From the NCBI GenBank assembly GCA_039090855.1, contig CM077011.1, forward strand, positions 22,569,001 to 22,633,000: 64,000 bases of DNA. Direction: 5' to 3'. How positions within the stretch are numbered: position 1 is the stretch's first letter; the number at the start of each line of letters is the position of its first letter. Below are positions 54,440 to 64,000 of this stretch, in pieces. Under the pieces are notes generated by a model, which ran no database searches, was not told where the DNA came from, and worked only from the letters and a program-made list of their open reading frames with translations. Source of the DNA: Macrothele yani. Taxonomy: Eukaryota > Arthropoda > Arachnida > Araneae > Macrothelidae. The translations under genes were made by a program, and so were the position numbers.

Positions 54440-55330
54440 TAACTTGGCGGATGCCTCACGGTGCTAACGATGTGTTTTTCATCAGACTTTTTGCCTTTTG
54501 GTCGTCAAATATGTGCTTCACGTGATTCAAATTGACGCACAGTTGAATCATCGAGAAAGAGAATTTGGCTCCAATTTTCAGCAGTTCACGATTCATGTCG
54601 CATTGCAAACTGGAGTCTCGTCTTTTTCATGACAAAGGTTAGTCTAGGTTTATGTGCAGGTTTATAAGACTTTTATCCAAAATATTTGCTAAGACGTCAG
54701 GAAACAGTGCCTATATGTACTAATCGCAGACCCCTTTGAATGTAGAAAGGCCTTTTTTTTAAATTGGAGGTAACTTAGTGGGCTATAAGAAGTCGCCTGT
54801 CCCTAATTTAGAGCCACTGGTTCCAGGGAAGGGAGAAAGCCAGCGCCGTAAGTCAAACACAACATCCATGCCTCACCGGGATTCGAACCCAGTTCATCTC
54901 GGGCGAATGATCAGAAGTCATCGCTTAGACCACTGCGCTACCGGGGAGGCAGAAAGGCCTTGAATTTCTTGCACGAACTCCTTGGAGAAGACATAACTAT
55001 TCACCTTATGGTATTCTCATCACTTGAGGTTGTTTTCCTTGGACGTCCACTTTTCTTTAAGTCGTTAAATTCACCTGAATCTAAATATTTTATGAGCGTA
55101 TTATGAATACCAGTCTTGCTCACATTCACCTTTCTGCTTATGTGACGTATAAAATCACTATTTGTGCCGTCTGTGTAACATTTTATGACGCTTTTCCTTT
55201 TTTGCCCATTATTTGCTAAATAGAAAATACGTACAAAACATCTCAGCATGAAAACCAGAAGCAAACTGACACTCGCAGGTTTCCCCAAACTCTACCAACA
55301 GCTGCCGCTGTAGGATGATGCGACACCGTC
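54440..55330 (-). pseudogene. Tc1-like transposase relic K, split by a SINE
   Basis: From about 55290 leftward the minus strand reads KRKSVIKCYTDGTNSDFIRHISRKVNVSKTGIHNTLIKYLDSG and SGRPRKTTSSDE, a Tc1/Tc3-type DNA-binding region. After the SINE at 54755-54950 it continues to a core around 54540-54620 (FSMIQLCVN-type and ALRHESRTAENWSQ-like frames). The rest is decayed. Ends were not found. Confidence 0.65.
54755..54950 (-). repeat. SINE-1 copy nested in Tc1 relic K
   Basis: Reverse copy with a short T run, TAAGAAGTCGCCTGTCCCT, GGTTCCAGGGAAGGGA and GGGATTCGAACCC. AGAAAGGCCTT is duplicated at 54744-54754 and 54951-54961, an 11-bp target duplication. Confidence 0.92.
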
Positions 55331-55574
55331 AGAAAATTGAGTAATACAGACAGTAGCTAACGCAGTCGGAAGAAATATAATAACAACAGGTGGTTTTAAA
55401 CTTTTGCAAATGAATGTAAAATATCGAGTTTGCACGGTCAGTTTGCACTGTCATGTAAAATCAAGAAATGACTGAGAATTATTGAAACAAGAGTGAGCAG
55501 CACGAAACAAGGTAATCAGTCTATTGTTTCGAATTCTTGCAGTTATTAGGTGTGCAATTTAATTCTCGGCCACA

Positions 55575-55901
55575 CAAGGGCCGCGGGTGGCCAAGTGGGC
55601 AACGTTCGTGACTGCCCCGGTAAGGACCTCAGGTTCGAACCCAGCAGGTACGAACGCTCGATCCACTAAATATACGATGTGCGTCGGATGGGCACGTTAA
55701 GCCGTCGGACCCCGGGTACTGGCCCCCGTTAATAAATAAGGGCGTCTTCCTTCCCCTTTCTACTTCGCTTCCGTGTCACTTTCCTATCGGGCACTCTAGC
55801 CCAAATCTCCTAGCTTCCTATTTCTAAGGTTTGTTTAAGACCTGGGGTCAGACACTCCCTTTCTAAAATCCTCAACATAAACGAAAAAAAAAAAAAAAAC
55901 C
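55575..55901 (+). repeat. SINE-3 copy (tRNA-derived) with target duplication
   Basis: 327 bp: a tRNA-like head with box A TGGCCAAGTGG and box B GGTTCGAACCC, a body with GATGTGCGTCGGATGGGCAC and GTTAAGCCGTCGGACCC, a pyrimidine-rich part and an A16 tail. TCTCGGCCACA is duplicated at 55564-55574 and 55902-55912. The only copy in this window. Confidence 0.93.
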
Positions 55902-55956
55902 TCTCGGCCACATGCACGAAACGTTGACAGCAAATTATAGCAAATCGAATACGTAC

Positions 55957-56961
55957 CTAATCAGGGAAATAATCCCCGTCGTGTTGGATACATTTGAGCC
56001 ATCGATCAGGGAGTTGCCGAATTCCACTGCGGAAACAAGAGGGCTGTTTCGAGTTGATGAAGTAACCAATACTTGTGTGGACCTCCTCGACAGAAGTGAA
56101 GTGCGCATCACTCAAGTGATGTTGCAGGGCAAAGTCTGGAGAATACGCTGGGTGTGCCAAAATCTCCCATCCCAGGTCGGTGATCGTGTTTAAAGTCGTT
56201 TTCGCGGTGTGAGGACGTGCGTTATCCTAAAGCAACAGGACCGACCTTCTGCACTTGCCGGTGTACGACCTTTTCACCTCCATTGCGTCACTCACATGAA
56301 TGATTTGCTGACATTAACGCTCAGCATTGACCGTTTCACCAGCTTTGAGCAACTCATAGTGTACGACACCGCGCTGATCCCTCCATATGCACAGCAACAA
56401 ATTCCTGGCATGGATATTCGATTTGGCGGTACTGGTGGTAGGCTAACCTGGATAAACTCACGATTTGCACCGCTTAGGATTATCGTAGAGGATCAACTTC
56501 TCATCACAGGTCAAGCCCTTGTGGAGGAAATCCTTCTTCTTGAATGTGGAGAGCAAGGACACAGCAACATTGTAGCGCGTAGACTTGCTCGCAGCTGCGA
56601 ATTGGTGGGAAACCCAAAGACCCTCCTTTTGAATCCGCCTAAACTTGTGCAGGCGCTTTGCAATGGCTTGCCGTGTTACGCCTAATTCCTGGGCGAGATT
56701 TGACTGTGTGCGACAGGGATCCGCGTCCAACAGTTTTTCCAGCTCCTCATCGTCAACTTTCTGTGGCTGTCCCGGACGTTCTGCATCACAGAGATCGAAA
56801 TTCCTCTGCTTAAACCTCTGGAACTACTTCTTACACGTACTGTACGATACAGTAGCCTCACCTAAATCCGCACAGGTCATTTGCTGGGCTTCCGCGGCAC
56901 TTCTGTTTAGCTGAAACGCGAACAGTCGGCAGTGCCTCAAATGTTGCTTCTCGAAAAACAT
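55957..56961 (-). pseudogene. Mariner transposase M4, broken
   Basis: It starts MFFEKQHLRHCRLFAFQLNR at 56961 and ends GDYFPD-stop at 55957, 335 codons, about the family's normal length. Visible motifs: helix-turn-helix SNLAQELGVTRQAIAKRLHKF, GLTCDEKLILYDNPKRCKS (first Asp kept, 56480) and AHPAYSPDFALQHHLSDAHF (56130-56160), in which CDEK and SPD are present but AP.DYHL is altered. Frame changes occur near 56450 and 56165. Confidence 0.9.
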
Positions 56962-57154
56962 TGCTTTCACCGTCAACTTTTGTCCCTTCTGTCACTACAG
57001 CTGTGAGCGGCTACGGTTGCCTGGAAGGAGTCAGCTGAAATTGTTCAGAGACTGCTGCTGAAATTCATATTCTTTCTTTTTTTAGATTAAGACTATGTAC
57101 ACATGTAGTAAAAACACATGTCAGTCAAAATTAACTGCGAACAGAAATCATCGC

Positions 57155-57462
57155 TCTTTCCACGTTAATAAGTGAGTCTCGGAAAAATTCTTATTTGCCG
57201 CCAGCGGGGATCGAATCCAGGATCTTCCAGTTACGCGCCGGACATGCTACCACTGCACCCCAGCGGCATCGAAATCTAGAAACTCACATGAGATTAACTT
57301 CCAAACTACATGGCACGTTGCTTCATGGAGCTCCGCCAATGCTGGCTGGGGATTCACCGAAGATGGAAAGCATGTCCGGCGTGTAACTGGAAGACCCTGG
57401 GTTCGATCTCCTGTGGCGGCAGATAAGAATTTTTCCGAGACTTACTTATTAACGGGGTGTTT
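57155..57462. repeat. Inverted pair of SINE-2 ends
   Basis: Left arm 57160-57245 (TTAATAAGTGAGTCTCGG, TTGCCGCCAGCGGGGATCGA, CGCGCCGGACATGCT) is complementary to right arm 57367-57456 (AGCATGTCCGGCGTG, GGTTCGATCTCC, TTATTAACG). Each arm holds a tRNA-like box B. The middle of about 120 bp is unrelated. It may be two SINEs that integrated head to head or one foldback element. Confidence 0.75.
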
Positions 57463-57654
57463 CTGATCCACGTCGGGTGTTGGAAAAAATTAACTTATTG
57501 CCATTCACAAACCCAAGAATACCCCGTGTTCCTGCGTTTTGGACTGGCGCTTCCCAGTCTTCTACAGGAAACACACAATAGACTTCTCCTCCCAAGGATC
57601 CTTCCACCAAGTGGGAGTATAGATTTGTATCAACAAAGCGTTCAGTTCGATTGG

Positions 57655-58205
57655 ATGCCAAATCTCTAGCATTTTGCTTTAGGCTAAATCTCTAGCCTTT
57701 TGCTTTAGGCTAAATCTCTAGCTTTTCGCTCTTGGCTAAATCTCTAGCTTTTTTCTTTAGACTAAATCTCTAGAATTTTGCTTTAGGCTAAATCTCTAGA
57801 GTTTTGCTCTTGGCTAAATATTTAGCATTTTGCTTTAGGCTAAATCTCTAGCATTTTGCTTTAGGCTAAATCTCTAGCATTTTGCTTTAGGCTAAATCTC
57901 TAGCTTTTTTCTCTTGGCTAAATCTCTAGAGTTTTGCTCTTGGCTAAATATTTAGCATTTTGCTTTAGGCTAAATCTCTAGCATTTTAATTTAGACTAAA
58001 TCTCTAGAATTTTGTTTTAGGCTAAATCTCTAGCTTTTTGCTCTTGGCTAAATCTCTAGCTTTTTTCTCTTGGCTAAATCTCTAGCTTTTTGCTCTAGGC
58101 CAAAACTCCAGCTCTTTGCTTTTGGATAAAACTCCAGCTCTTTGCTCTTGGCTAAAACTCCAGCTCTTTGCTCTTGGCTAAATCCCTAGCTTTTTGCTCT
58201 TAGCT
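57655..58205 (+). repeat. Minisatellite, about 27-bp units
   Basis: Around twenty units of the pattern TAAATCTCTAGC, TTTTGCTTTAGGC or TTTTGCTCTTGGC. The units towards 58110-58190 change to AAAACTCCAGCTCTTTGC, so the array has two variants arranged in blocks. Confidence 0.95.
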
Positions 58206-58546
58206 GCGGCTTGTCGCGTTTAAGGTGCTTTATTTAAGGATTTTCCCAGTACTAATGAATGGCAAATGCATTTTTCATCCATTGGATTTCAGAGAGAACA
58301 ACAGTACCTAATGAGATTTTCGCCATCTACCATGAACCAAAAATAATTTGTAGCTTCCCTTTACAGCAGAAAAATTCCGTATCCCGTTTTTTTTTAGAAA
58401 TAAGTAACGTTACATGAAATAAAGTGGCATGTCTATTGTACTAAGTTCATTTTATTTTTGCTGGTTCGCCTAGGTTTCTAGTGGTCTTATACTAGAGGAT
58501 CACCAAATAATTCGAAGGATGGTTTGTATTGTCTTAGAAACAAACA
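58206..58546. other. Spacer, nothing recognised
   Basis: AT-rich sequence without recognisable features up to the next Tc1. Confidence 0.4.
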
Positions 58547-58548
58547 TA

Positions 58549-59563
58549 CACTGAAGAGCCAAAAGTCATGAAACACGTACCGAGTATAGTATAGTACCTC
58601 CTCTAGCGCGCGGAGTGCAGAAACTCAACGTGGCATCGATACCACAAGTGGCCGGAAGTCTTCTGAAGAAATGTTGATCCATGCCGGCTGAATAGCCGCC
58701 TACAATTTACTGGTATTTGTAGGTGAGGGATATTGAATGCGAATGGTATTTTCCACCACGTCCCATAAGTGCCCTATTGGGTTTATGTGGAGCAAACGTG
58801 GTGGCCATACCATCCGTCGGAACTGTCCATAATGCTCCTCGTACCAATTTTGGGCAACTTATGCCCGATGCCATGGTGCATTGTCCGCCTGGAAACTTCC
58901 AGCATTGTCCATGAAGGGCTACAAGTGGTCACCCAGCAGAGCAACAAAGCGATTACCGGTTAATGATGTCTTTACGAGGACCCAAACCGTGCCACGTAAA
59001 GACACCCCATACATGTATGGAACCACCACCAGCTTGCACAGTACCTTGATGACAACTTGGGTCTATGGCCTTACGGGCTCTGCGGCACACCAGAATCCTA
59101 CCAACAGCTCGTAACAACTGGTAACGCGACTCATCGGACCACGCCACATGTTGCCAGCCTTCCAGGGTCCCATTACCGTTTTCACGAGCCCTGGTAAGGC
59201 GCTGTGTCCGATGAATTAGTATTAACAATTACATAGCGGTGAGCCTTCTGCTCCCACACCGGTAATGGCTTCCAGGAGGTATTCTCGGTACATACATGTT
59301 ACTGTGAATCTAAGAATATTGAATGTTCGCACAACTTCGGAATTTGAATGCCTCATCCGCCTGGCTGCCACTACCATGCCTCGTTCAAACTCCGATAATA
59401 TGTTGACTTGCCATATTCCTACCGGCAGTTGTTCAGCCTGACAAACGAGATTACACCTCGCAATTGATAAAAATCGTGGAGTGCGTCGAAACCATTACGC
59501 GACGACCGAGCCAGTTAAGAATTTGCATATCGCTATCCCATGATCTTTGGCACGTCCATGTAG
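58549..59563 (-). mobile_element. Tc1-like transposon I, degenerate
   Basis: TA at 58547-58548 and about 59564-59565. The left end reads CACTGAAGAGCCAAAAGTCA, a terminus style very common in insect Tc1/mariner elements; the right end matches only partly. The minus-strand transposase keeps HRTQRLTRARENGNGTLEGW and HVAWSDESRYQLLRAVGRILV (first Asp, near 59130), then VWGVFTWHGLG. The rest is decayed and short. Confidence 0.83.
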
Positions 59564-59758
59564 TAACATAACATATCATTGCACAGTTGTTGCGATTTCG
59601 TTTTTTATCCGTGGGGGCATATCAATGTGGTGAGTTTTCCCGGTTAAGTTTCAGTGGTTCATTCAGAATGTTATTTCTGATAAAGGTGCAAAATAAAGTA
59701 TCGTATTTTTTGCTTTTGCTGTGAGGAAACGTACAGCATCAAATCCAAAATTAGATTA

Positions 59759-61167
59759 CATTGCTGGCCACCCAAAATGCAACACCAAGAAGGACACGAG
59801 ATAGCAAAGCCAGATTTACTGGACACATAACAACAGATACAAAGATGAAACGATTGAGCTTACAGGCCCGTGAGACTTGCGGAACACGCAGACATAACCA
59901 GTTCGTGTAGCCCCCATGGCTGGCAATAACGGCCGCTACACGCCGCGGCATCGAACGAAAGAGGCTTTGGATGTGGTCTTTGGGTATGTCGGTCCATGCT
60001 GCTTCCACACGTTGCCACAGTTCATCAGGCGTAGCCGCGGGTGGTGCTTTCAGGGCCACTCGGTTGCCGATCAGCGACCAGACGTGTTTGATGGGCGACA
60101 TATCGGGATAACAGGCGGGCCACGGCAGCAGTGACACCCGTTGGGCCGTGAAGAACTGTTGCACGATGCGTGCCACGTGAGGATGCGCATTGGCTTGTTG
60201 AAACGTGGCCGCTGGCAGGTCTTACAGGTAAGGGAGAACTACAAGCTCCAAAACGTCAGAGATGTAGCTGTGCCTGTTGAGTGTACCGGCGATGCGTACC
60301 AGAGGGTTGCGGGTGTCATATTCAATTGCGCCCGAAACCATAACGCTAGGCGACGAGCCGGTATAGCGATGCATAATGCAGGCGTCATACAGTCTCTCGC
60401 AGCGGTGCCGCCACACGCGGATCCGCCCATCGTGGTATTGCAGGCAGAAGCGGGATTCGTCGGAGAAGACGTTGTCGAGCCATTCCGTAGTCCAGGTGCG
60501 GCGTTCAACTGCCCAGTGCCGCCGCACTCGCCGGGGGTGTAACATCAATGGTAATCGGAGCAATGGGCGCCGTGCGACAAGTCCCCGCTCCTGCAGATGA
60601 CGTCGAACAGTACATGCTGACACAGGTTGTTGCGCAACACACTCTAATTCCTGCGCTAACGTTCGTGATGTGGCGGTGCGAGCCGTCAATACCCACCGCA
60701 CAACATGCCAGTCTACTCGTTCGCTGGTGTGTCGCGACTGCGGCAATCGCTCACGTCGGCCAGTCCGTCTCTCCTGCACCAACCGAATCCATACTCGCCT
60801 CACTGTGACTGAATGTCGTCCCACACGGGCGCCGATGTCTCGGTACGATATACCGCTGTCACGATAAGCCACTATTCGTCCTCTGTCGAACTCCGAAACG
60901 TGCTGGAATGACTGACGTATTCAACGACGAGACATCAGGAAGCTTTCCACGCACAGGTCTGGCAGCACAACACACTTCCACTACTTACACCCCGCCTTTT
61001 GTGCACCCTTCTTATAGTGCTCCTCGGTGGCGTGCCGGGAGCACATGATTTGCATATGCCCTGCAATACTAATCGTTTGCATGTCCTCTCGCGGAAGACG
61101 CGTGCTGCGAATTTCAGGCTAATCGGGTGCTTCCTTCTTGGTGTTGTATTTTGGGTGGCCAACAGTG
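59759..61167 (-). mobile_element. Tc1-like transposon E2
   Basis: 1409 bp with TA at 59757-59758 and 61168-61169. The inverted repeats of about 33 bp include GGCCACCCAAAATGCAACAC. The best-preserved element of its family in the window. Its right end directly adjoins a SINE-1 remnant. Confidence 0.93.
59830..60932 (-). pseudogene. Tc1 transposase E2, one stop, two catalytic acids lost
   Basis: Nearly full length: MSRRTIRQSFQHVSEFDRGR (60932), two helix-turn-helix units, VFSDESRFCLQYHDGRIRVW (first Asp kept), then a stop at about 60222. Beyond it the frame continues to ANAHPHVARIVQQFF, where Ala replaces the second Asp, and YPDMSPIKHVWSLIGNR, where Lys replaces the third acid, and ends IASHGGYTNW. 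Copy E1 keeps the triad but is frameshifted. Confidence 0.92.
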
Positions 61168-61170
61168 TAC

Positions 61171-61360
61171 TTTGTGTAAGTGCTTGCTTATGACAGTTGG
61201 TCCGAGATGGGTCTGGGCCCGAATCCCGGTGAGGCATGGATGCATTATTGGTCTTACGGCACTGGCTCTATCCCTTTCCTGAAACCAGTGGCCCTAAATT
61301 TAAGACGGGCGACTGCTTATAACCCATTGAGTTGTTCACGGGGGTCGTTAAACCTTCTAA
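61171..61360 (+). repeat. SINE-1 copy, 5' end decayed
   Basis: It contains GGGCCCGAATCCCGGTGAGG (box B side), GGCACTGGCTCTATCCC, TAAGACGGGCGACTGC and GGGGTCGTTAAACC. Box A is not recognisable. Confidence 0.87.
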
Positions 61361-61875
61361 CACAACAGACACAGATCGATGGTTTTTATCTTTCTTCCCT
61401 GACTATATAATGCTTCCTTGTTTTAACAAACGACCGAGTCGTGGGTGACTTCCCGGGCCTTGTAAAACTCGAAAAGCCTCTGCAAATAAATAAAATCTTT
61501 AATTAATTCAGATTAATTTACATCGCATATTCGATCTAAACATAATGGTTAAGAATTAAGATTATTACAATACATGTATGCCCATCCTCGCCACATCTAT
61601 ATTTCGTTTTTCTTTTGATAACTAATATTCAGTTGAACTGGGATGATTATAGAAATACGGAATCACTGTTAACAATTATCAGGAAAAAGCGCAGTAGAAA
61701 AATCCTTGGTCTTGAACTCATGCTACGCTAGCATCTTGTACTTCATTTCTTCCACTGTATTTTACCAGTCATTCTTATTTTCCTTTATACAGTAGTAAAG
61801 GTAATACCCACCATGAGAAGCTCTTTGAGTTCAAACCCTGTAAGCAACGATCTACCTCAACCAAATGGTGGTGGA
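61361..61875. other. AT-rich spacer, nothing recognised
   Basis: No gene or repeat was recognised in this interval. Confidence 0.4.
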
Positions 61876-61879
61876 GTAC

Positions 61880-62195
61880 AGGAGAAAATAATATTCATAC
61901 AGGAGCAGGGTGTTACAAAAGTTACAGCAAAACAAATTCTTCCCGCCCTCATTTGATTTATACCAACCACAAGTTTATCAAGGATGATAGGAGCTTCCTT
62001 CTCGTCCTTTGTTTTCTGCTCCAGGTCTCAAGACTGTGAGGAAGAGCTAGTCCTCCAAACAATCCCTCTGCCCGAATTTGGGCAGATGCTTCTACGGAGA
62101 AAACGTCCACAACCCATGACTCATATGCAACTCGGAAGAAAGATCTGTAGCTAGAAACCTGTTCATCTAACCACTCTGCCATAAGGGTGGCCATT
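61880..62195 (-). repeat. Family R copy 4 with tRNA-like head
   Basis: The segment GTTACAAAAGTTACAGCAAA to TTTTCTGCTCC (61910-62022) matches family R copies 1 and 2, as does GAGCTAGTCCTCCA near 62045. On the minus strand the block begins with GGCCACCCTTATGGCAGAGT, a good box A (TGGCAGAGTGG). This suggests that family R is itself a tRNA-derived SINE. Confidence 0.6.
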
Positions 62196-62700
62196 CGTTT
62201 TCACGAAAATCTCCGAGATCTGAACAAGACGACTACCTAGGAACCGGCTGATCTAACCACTCTGCCATAAGGATGGCCATTCGTTTTCACGAAACTGTTC
62301 GAGATATGAACTTGACGACAACTTAGAAACCGGTTTATCAAACCATTCTGCCATATGGGTTTATCAAAACACTCTGCCCTATTTGTTTTGACAAAACTCT
62401 TCGAGATCTGAAGCTAGACGACAAGCTAGAAATCGGCTTATCTAACTACTCTGCCATAGCGATGGCTAATCGTTTTCACGAAACTCTTCGAGATCTGAAG
62501 ATAGAGGACCAGCTAGAAACCTGTTCATCTAACCACTCTTCATCAATGCTTGTGCCAGCTAGAAACCGGTTCATCTAACCACTCTTCATCAATGCTTGTG
62601 CCTATCTCGTATTCCCATCAGAGTTTAATATCTAGGGTGTTCATCCTGCTCAATAGGGATAGCTGTTCGTTTTCACGAAACTCTTCGAGATACGCATTTG
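62155..62700 (-). repeat. Tandem array, about 86-112-bp units with box A-like core
   Basis: Five to six units containing ATCTAACCACTCTGCCATAA, CATTCGTTTTCACGAAACTC and TTCGAGATCTGAA. Copies start near 62168, 62251, 62337, 62439, 62526 and 62572; the last two are shortened. On the minus strand each full unit carries TGGCAGAGTGGTTAGA. Confidence 0.87.
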
Positions 62701-63400
62701 GATAAAAAGAGGAATGTATGGAATGACATGAAGGTAGGTATGATTTTGCCATTTGGGGAGTAAGAGGAAAGGTAATAAAATTATAGCTAAAAGGATTCCC
62801 TCTAGAGGACACCTAAATGCATTATTTTTAACGTAACCTAAATTGACGGTAAAGCCATATGGAGGCTGAAATTTAGCATTTGTTCTTAATTGTAGCTAAC
62901 TGTAGGATATGTGAGACCAAATGAACGATATCCGACCTGTTGCACAAAACGTCTGCAAAGCTGAAGCAGCAGCTTCGCGAAACTTGAAACTCCAAGGAGT
63001 AATAATAAACTCTGTTTACACTTTTACCTTGTCAAAACACTGCCCGTGGTTAGTAATCAATCATGAACTTAGAATTTTCTGTCTTTTAAAGCACACTAAA
63101 CGCTGATTTTCCCGGAGCATTAAGGAGCCTTTTCTGTTGTGTCGTATTCCCATCAGAGTTTAATATCTAGGGGGATCATTCGGCTCAATGAAGACAAATG
63201 GGGGTTATCCACAATCACATACTTGTAGATATCACGCTCATGTAACGCACTTTAGATTATCAGTACCACACACATAATGCTTTAAGCGCATGTGCATTTT
63301 TAACAAATTAGTCGCTGGATTCGGTTGTATTTCATAACATAGCCGCCTCTACTATGCAGAAATTTCCATCTTATTCGTATTTTGCTTCGACATTATGGAG
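62701..63400. other. Spacer with a short direct repeat
   Basis: TCGTATTCCCATCAGAGTTT with TAATATCTAGGG occurs at about 62608 and again at about 63142. The remaining sequence contains nothing recognisable; short open frames lack domains. Confidence 0.5.
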
Positions 63401-63415
63401 AAAGATCCCATTTCT

Positions 63416-63489
63416 GCCGGTGATGAGATTCGACCCCCACATCTTTTTTCTCCGGAGTCTTACATTCTACCAATTAAACTACACCTGCT
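63416..63489 (-). repeat. tRNA-derived SINE head, tRNA-Arg-like, copy 2
   Basis: In reverse it reads GCAGGTGTAGTTTAATTGGT with TAGAAT (good box A), an anticodon region with GACTCC and box B-like GGGTCGAATCTC. Six of seven acceptor pairs (GCAGGTG with CACCGGC) can form. The poor anticodon stem and the second copy at 7394-7463 favour a SINE or pseudogene over an active tRNA gene. Confidence 0.55.
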
Positions 63490-63635
63490 AAGGCTTATCG
63501 CTGCAACCTGCCGTTTTGACCCTTGCGTCACTTCAGAGGTACCTCACAACACCCCTAACGTTCAATATTGACTCTGATTAGCATGGTCGAATTGTATTTT
63601 TCAACTTTTATTTTGTCGAAAATATGGCAGTAATA

Positions 63636-63763
63636 ACTCGACTGATGCAAACCTACGATTTACCTGAAAGTCGAAAATCATTCAACAATTGTTAAATATC
63701 TCGACTGACGCATTCCGAAGGTTCACCTGAAAGTTGCAAGTCATTCAACAATACTTAAATTCC
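63636..63763 (+). repeat. Tandem duplication of about 64 bp
   Basis: CTCGACTGATGCAAACC with CACCTGAAAG-like and ATCATTCAACAATTGTTAAAT is repeated as CTCGACTGACGCATTCC and GTCATTCAACAATACTTAAAT. Two diverged units. Confidence 0.75.
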
Positions 63764-64000
63764 ACATCAACACTAGTTCCCATGGGGAGATAAATGTAAA
63801 AAGGAAGTGCTTGTAAAAAATCTCAAACAAAATCTACAAAATTAGTTCAGAACATCCTGCATAATAGCGTGTTGCGACACCAAATGTGGTCCCTGCATGG
63901 CACATTTAGCCACTGGCATCTCTAGTGGCATCGACTGCACAGACTACGGATGTATCCTGTAGGTATTCTGTACCAGATGTATAGAATTACGTCCCGAGGT
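63764..64000. other. End of window, nothing recognised
   Basis: No gene or repeat boundary was recognised. Confidence 0.4.

Larger units (their letters stand above)
55546..57070 (-). mobile_element. Mariner element M4 with nested SINE-3
   Basis: The left end TTAGGTGTGCAATTTAATTC follows TA and is a typical mariner terminus. It is separated from the rest by SINE-3 (55575-55901). The minus strand encodes a transposase. The right end is not certain; a weak match lies near 57142. Confidence 0.75.

Noticed and set aside
56209..56685. 158-codon plus-strand frame
   Set aside because: Antisense to mariner M4, which has clear transposase motifs on the minus strand.
57655..58205. 27-bp repeats as a CRISPR array
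   Set aside because: There are no unique spacers; the units are continuous.

Overview
This looks like intergenic heterochromatin-like DNA from an animal, most probably an arthropod. The grounds are the dense, mutually nested Tc1/mariner elements, four or five tRNA-derived SINE families, RTE-type and Tx1/L1-type non-LTR retrotransposons, simple satellites, and the absence of bacterial operons or ribosome binding sites. No host protein-coding gene could be supported. The species cannot be named from this window.

Layout. 1-7250 holds a LINE reverse transcriptase remnant, a Tc1 copy (A1), a truncated Tc1, a foldback element with a DUF4817-type helix-turn-helix, and a Tc1 whose transposase is split by a nine-unit minisatellite. 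7726-16121 is a Tc1 element carrying an almost 7.2 kb, apparently intact Tx1-like LINE inside the last codons of its transposase. 16290-21900 is a dispersed repeat (family R) hit by an RTE LINE and by a 1.4 kb Tc1 (E1). 21900-24000 is the only sizeable stretch with little repeat signal. 24000-35970 is a rearranged duplicated block: two tandem arrays in opposite orientation, each about 1.5 kb and rich in CTCF-like cores, plus a direct repeat, an inverted duplicate containing Tc1 pieces, and a Tc1 holding a TTAA-flanked MITE. 36083-50100 has further Tc1 and mariner copies and most SINE-1 copies. 50840-54430 is a palindromic satellite element built on a 120-bp unit. 54440-64000 returns to Tc1/mariner elements with nested SINEs, two minisatellites and a box A-containing tandem array.

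Most elements are dead: transposases carry stops, frameshifts or lost catalytic acids. The exception is the LINE at 7821-14984, whose two long reading frames, 13-bp target duplication and 3' end all look recent. Nested insertions with preserved target duplications and, in two cases, an unoccupied sister site in the same window allow relative dating of events.

Best leads: (1) the LINE sits in a conserved C-terminal codon motif of a Tc1 transposase and may be target-specific; (2) its ORF2 has no AUG for about 300 codons and overlaps ORF1 in the +1 frame; (3) oppositely oriented arrays of CTCF-like motifs flank 6 kb; (4) the 120-bp satellite palindrome.
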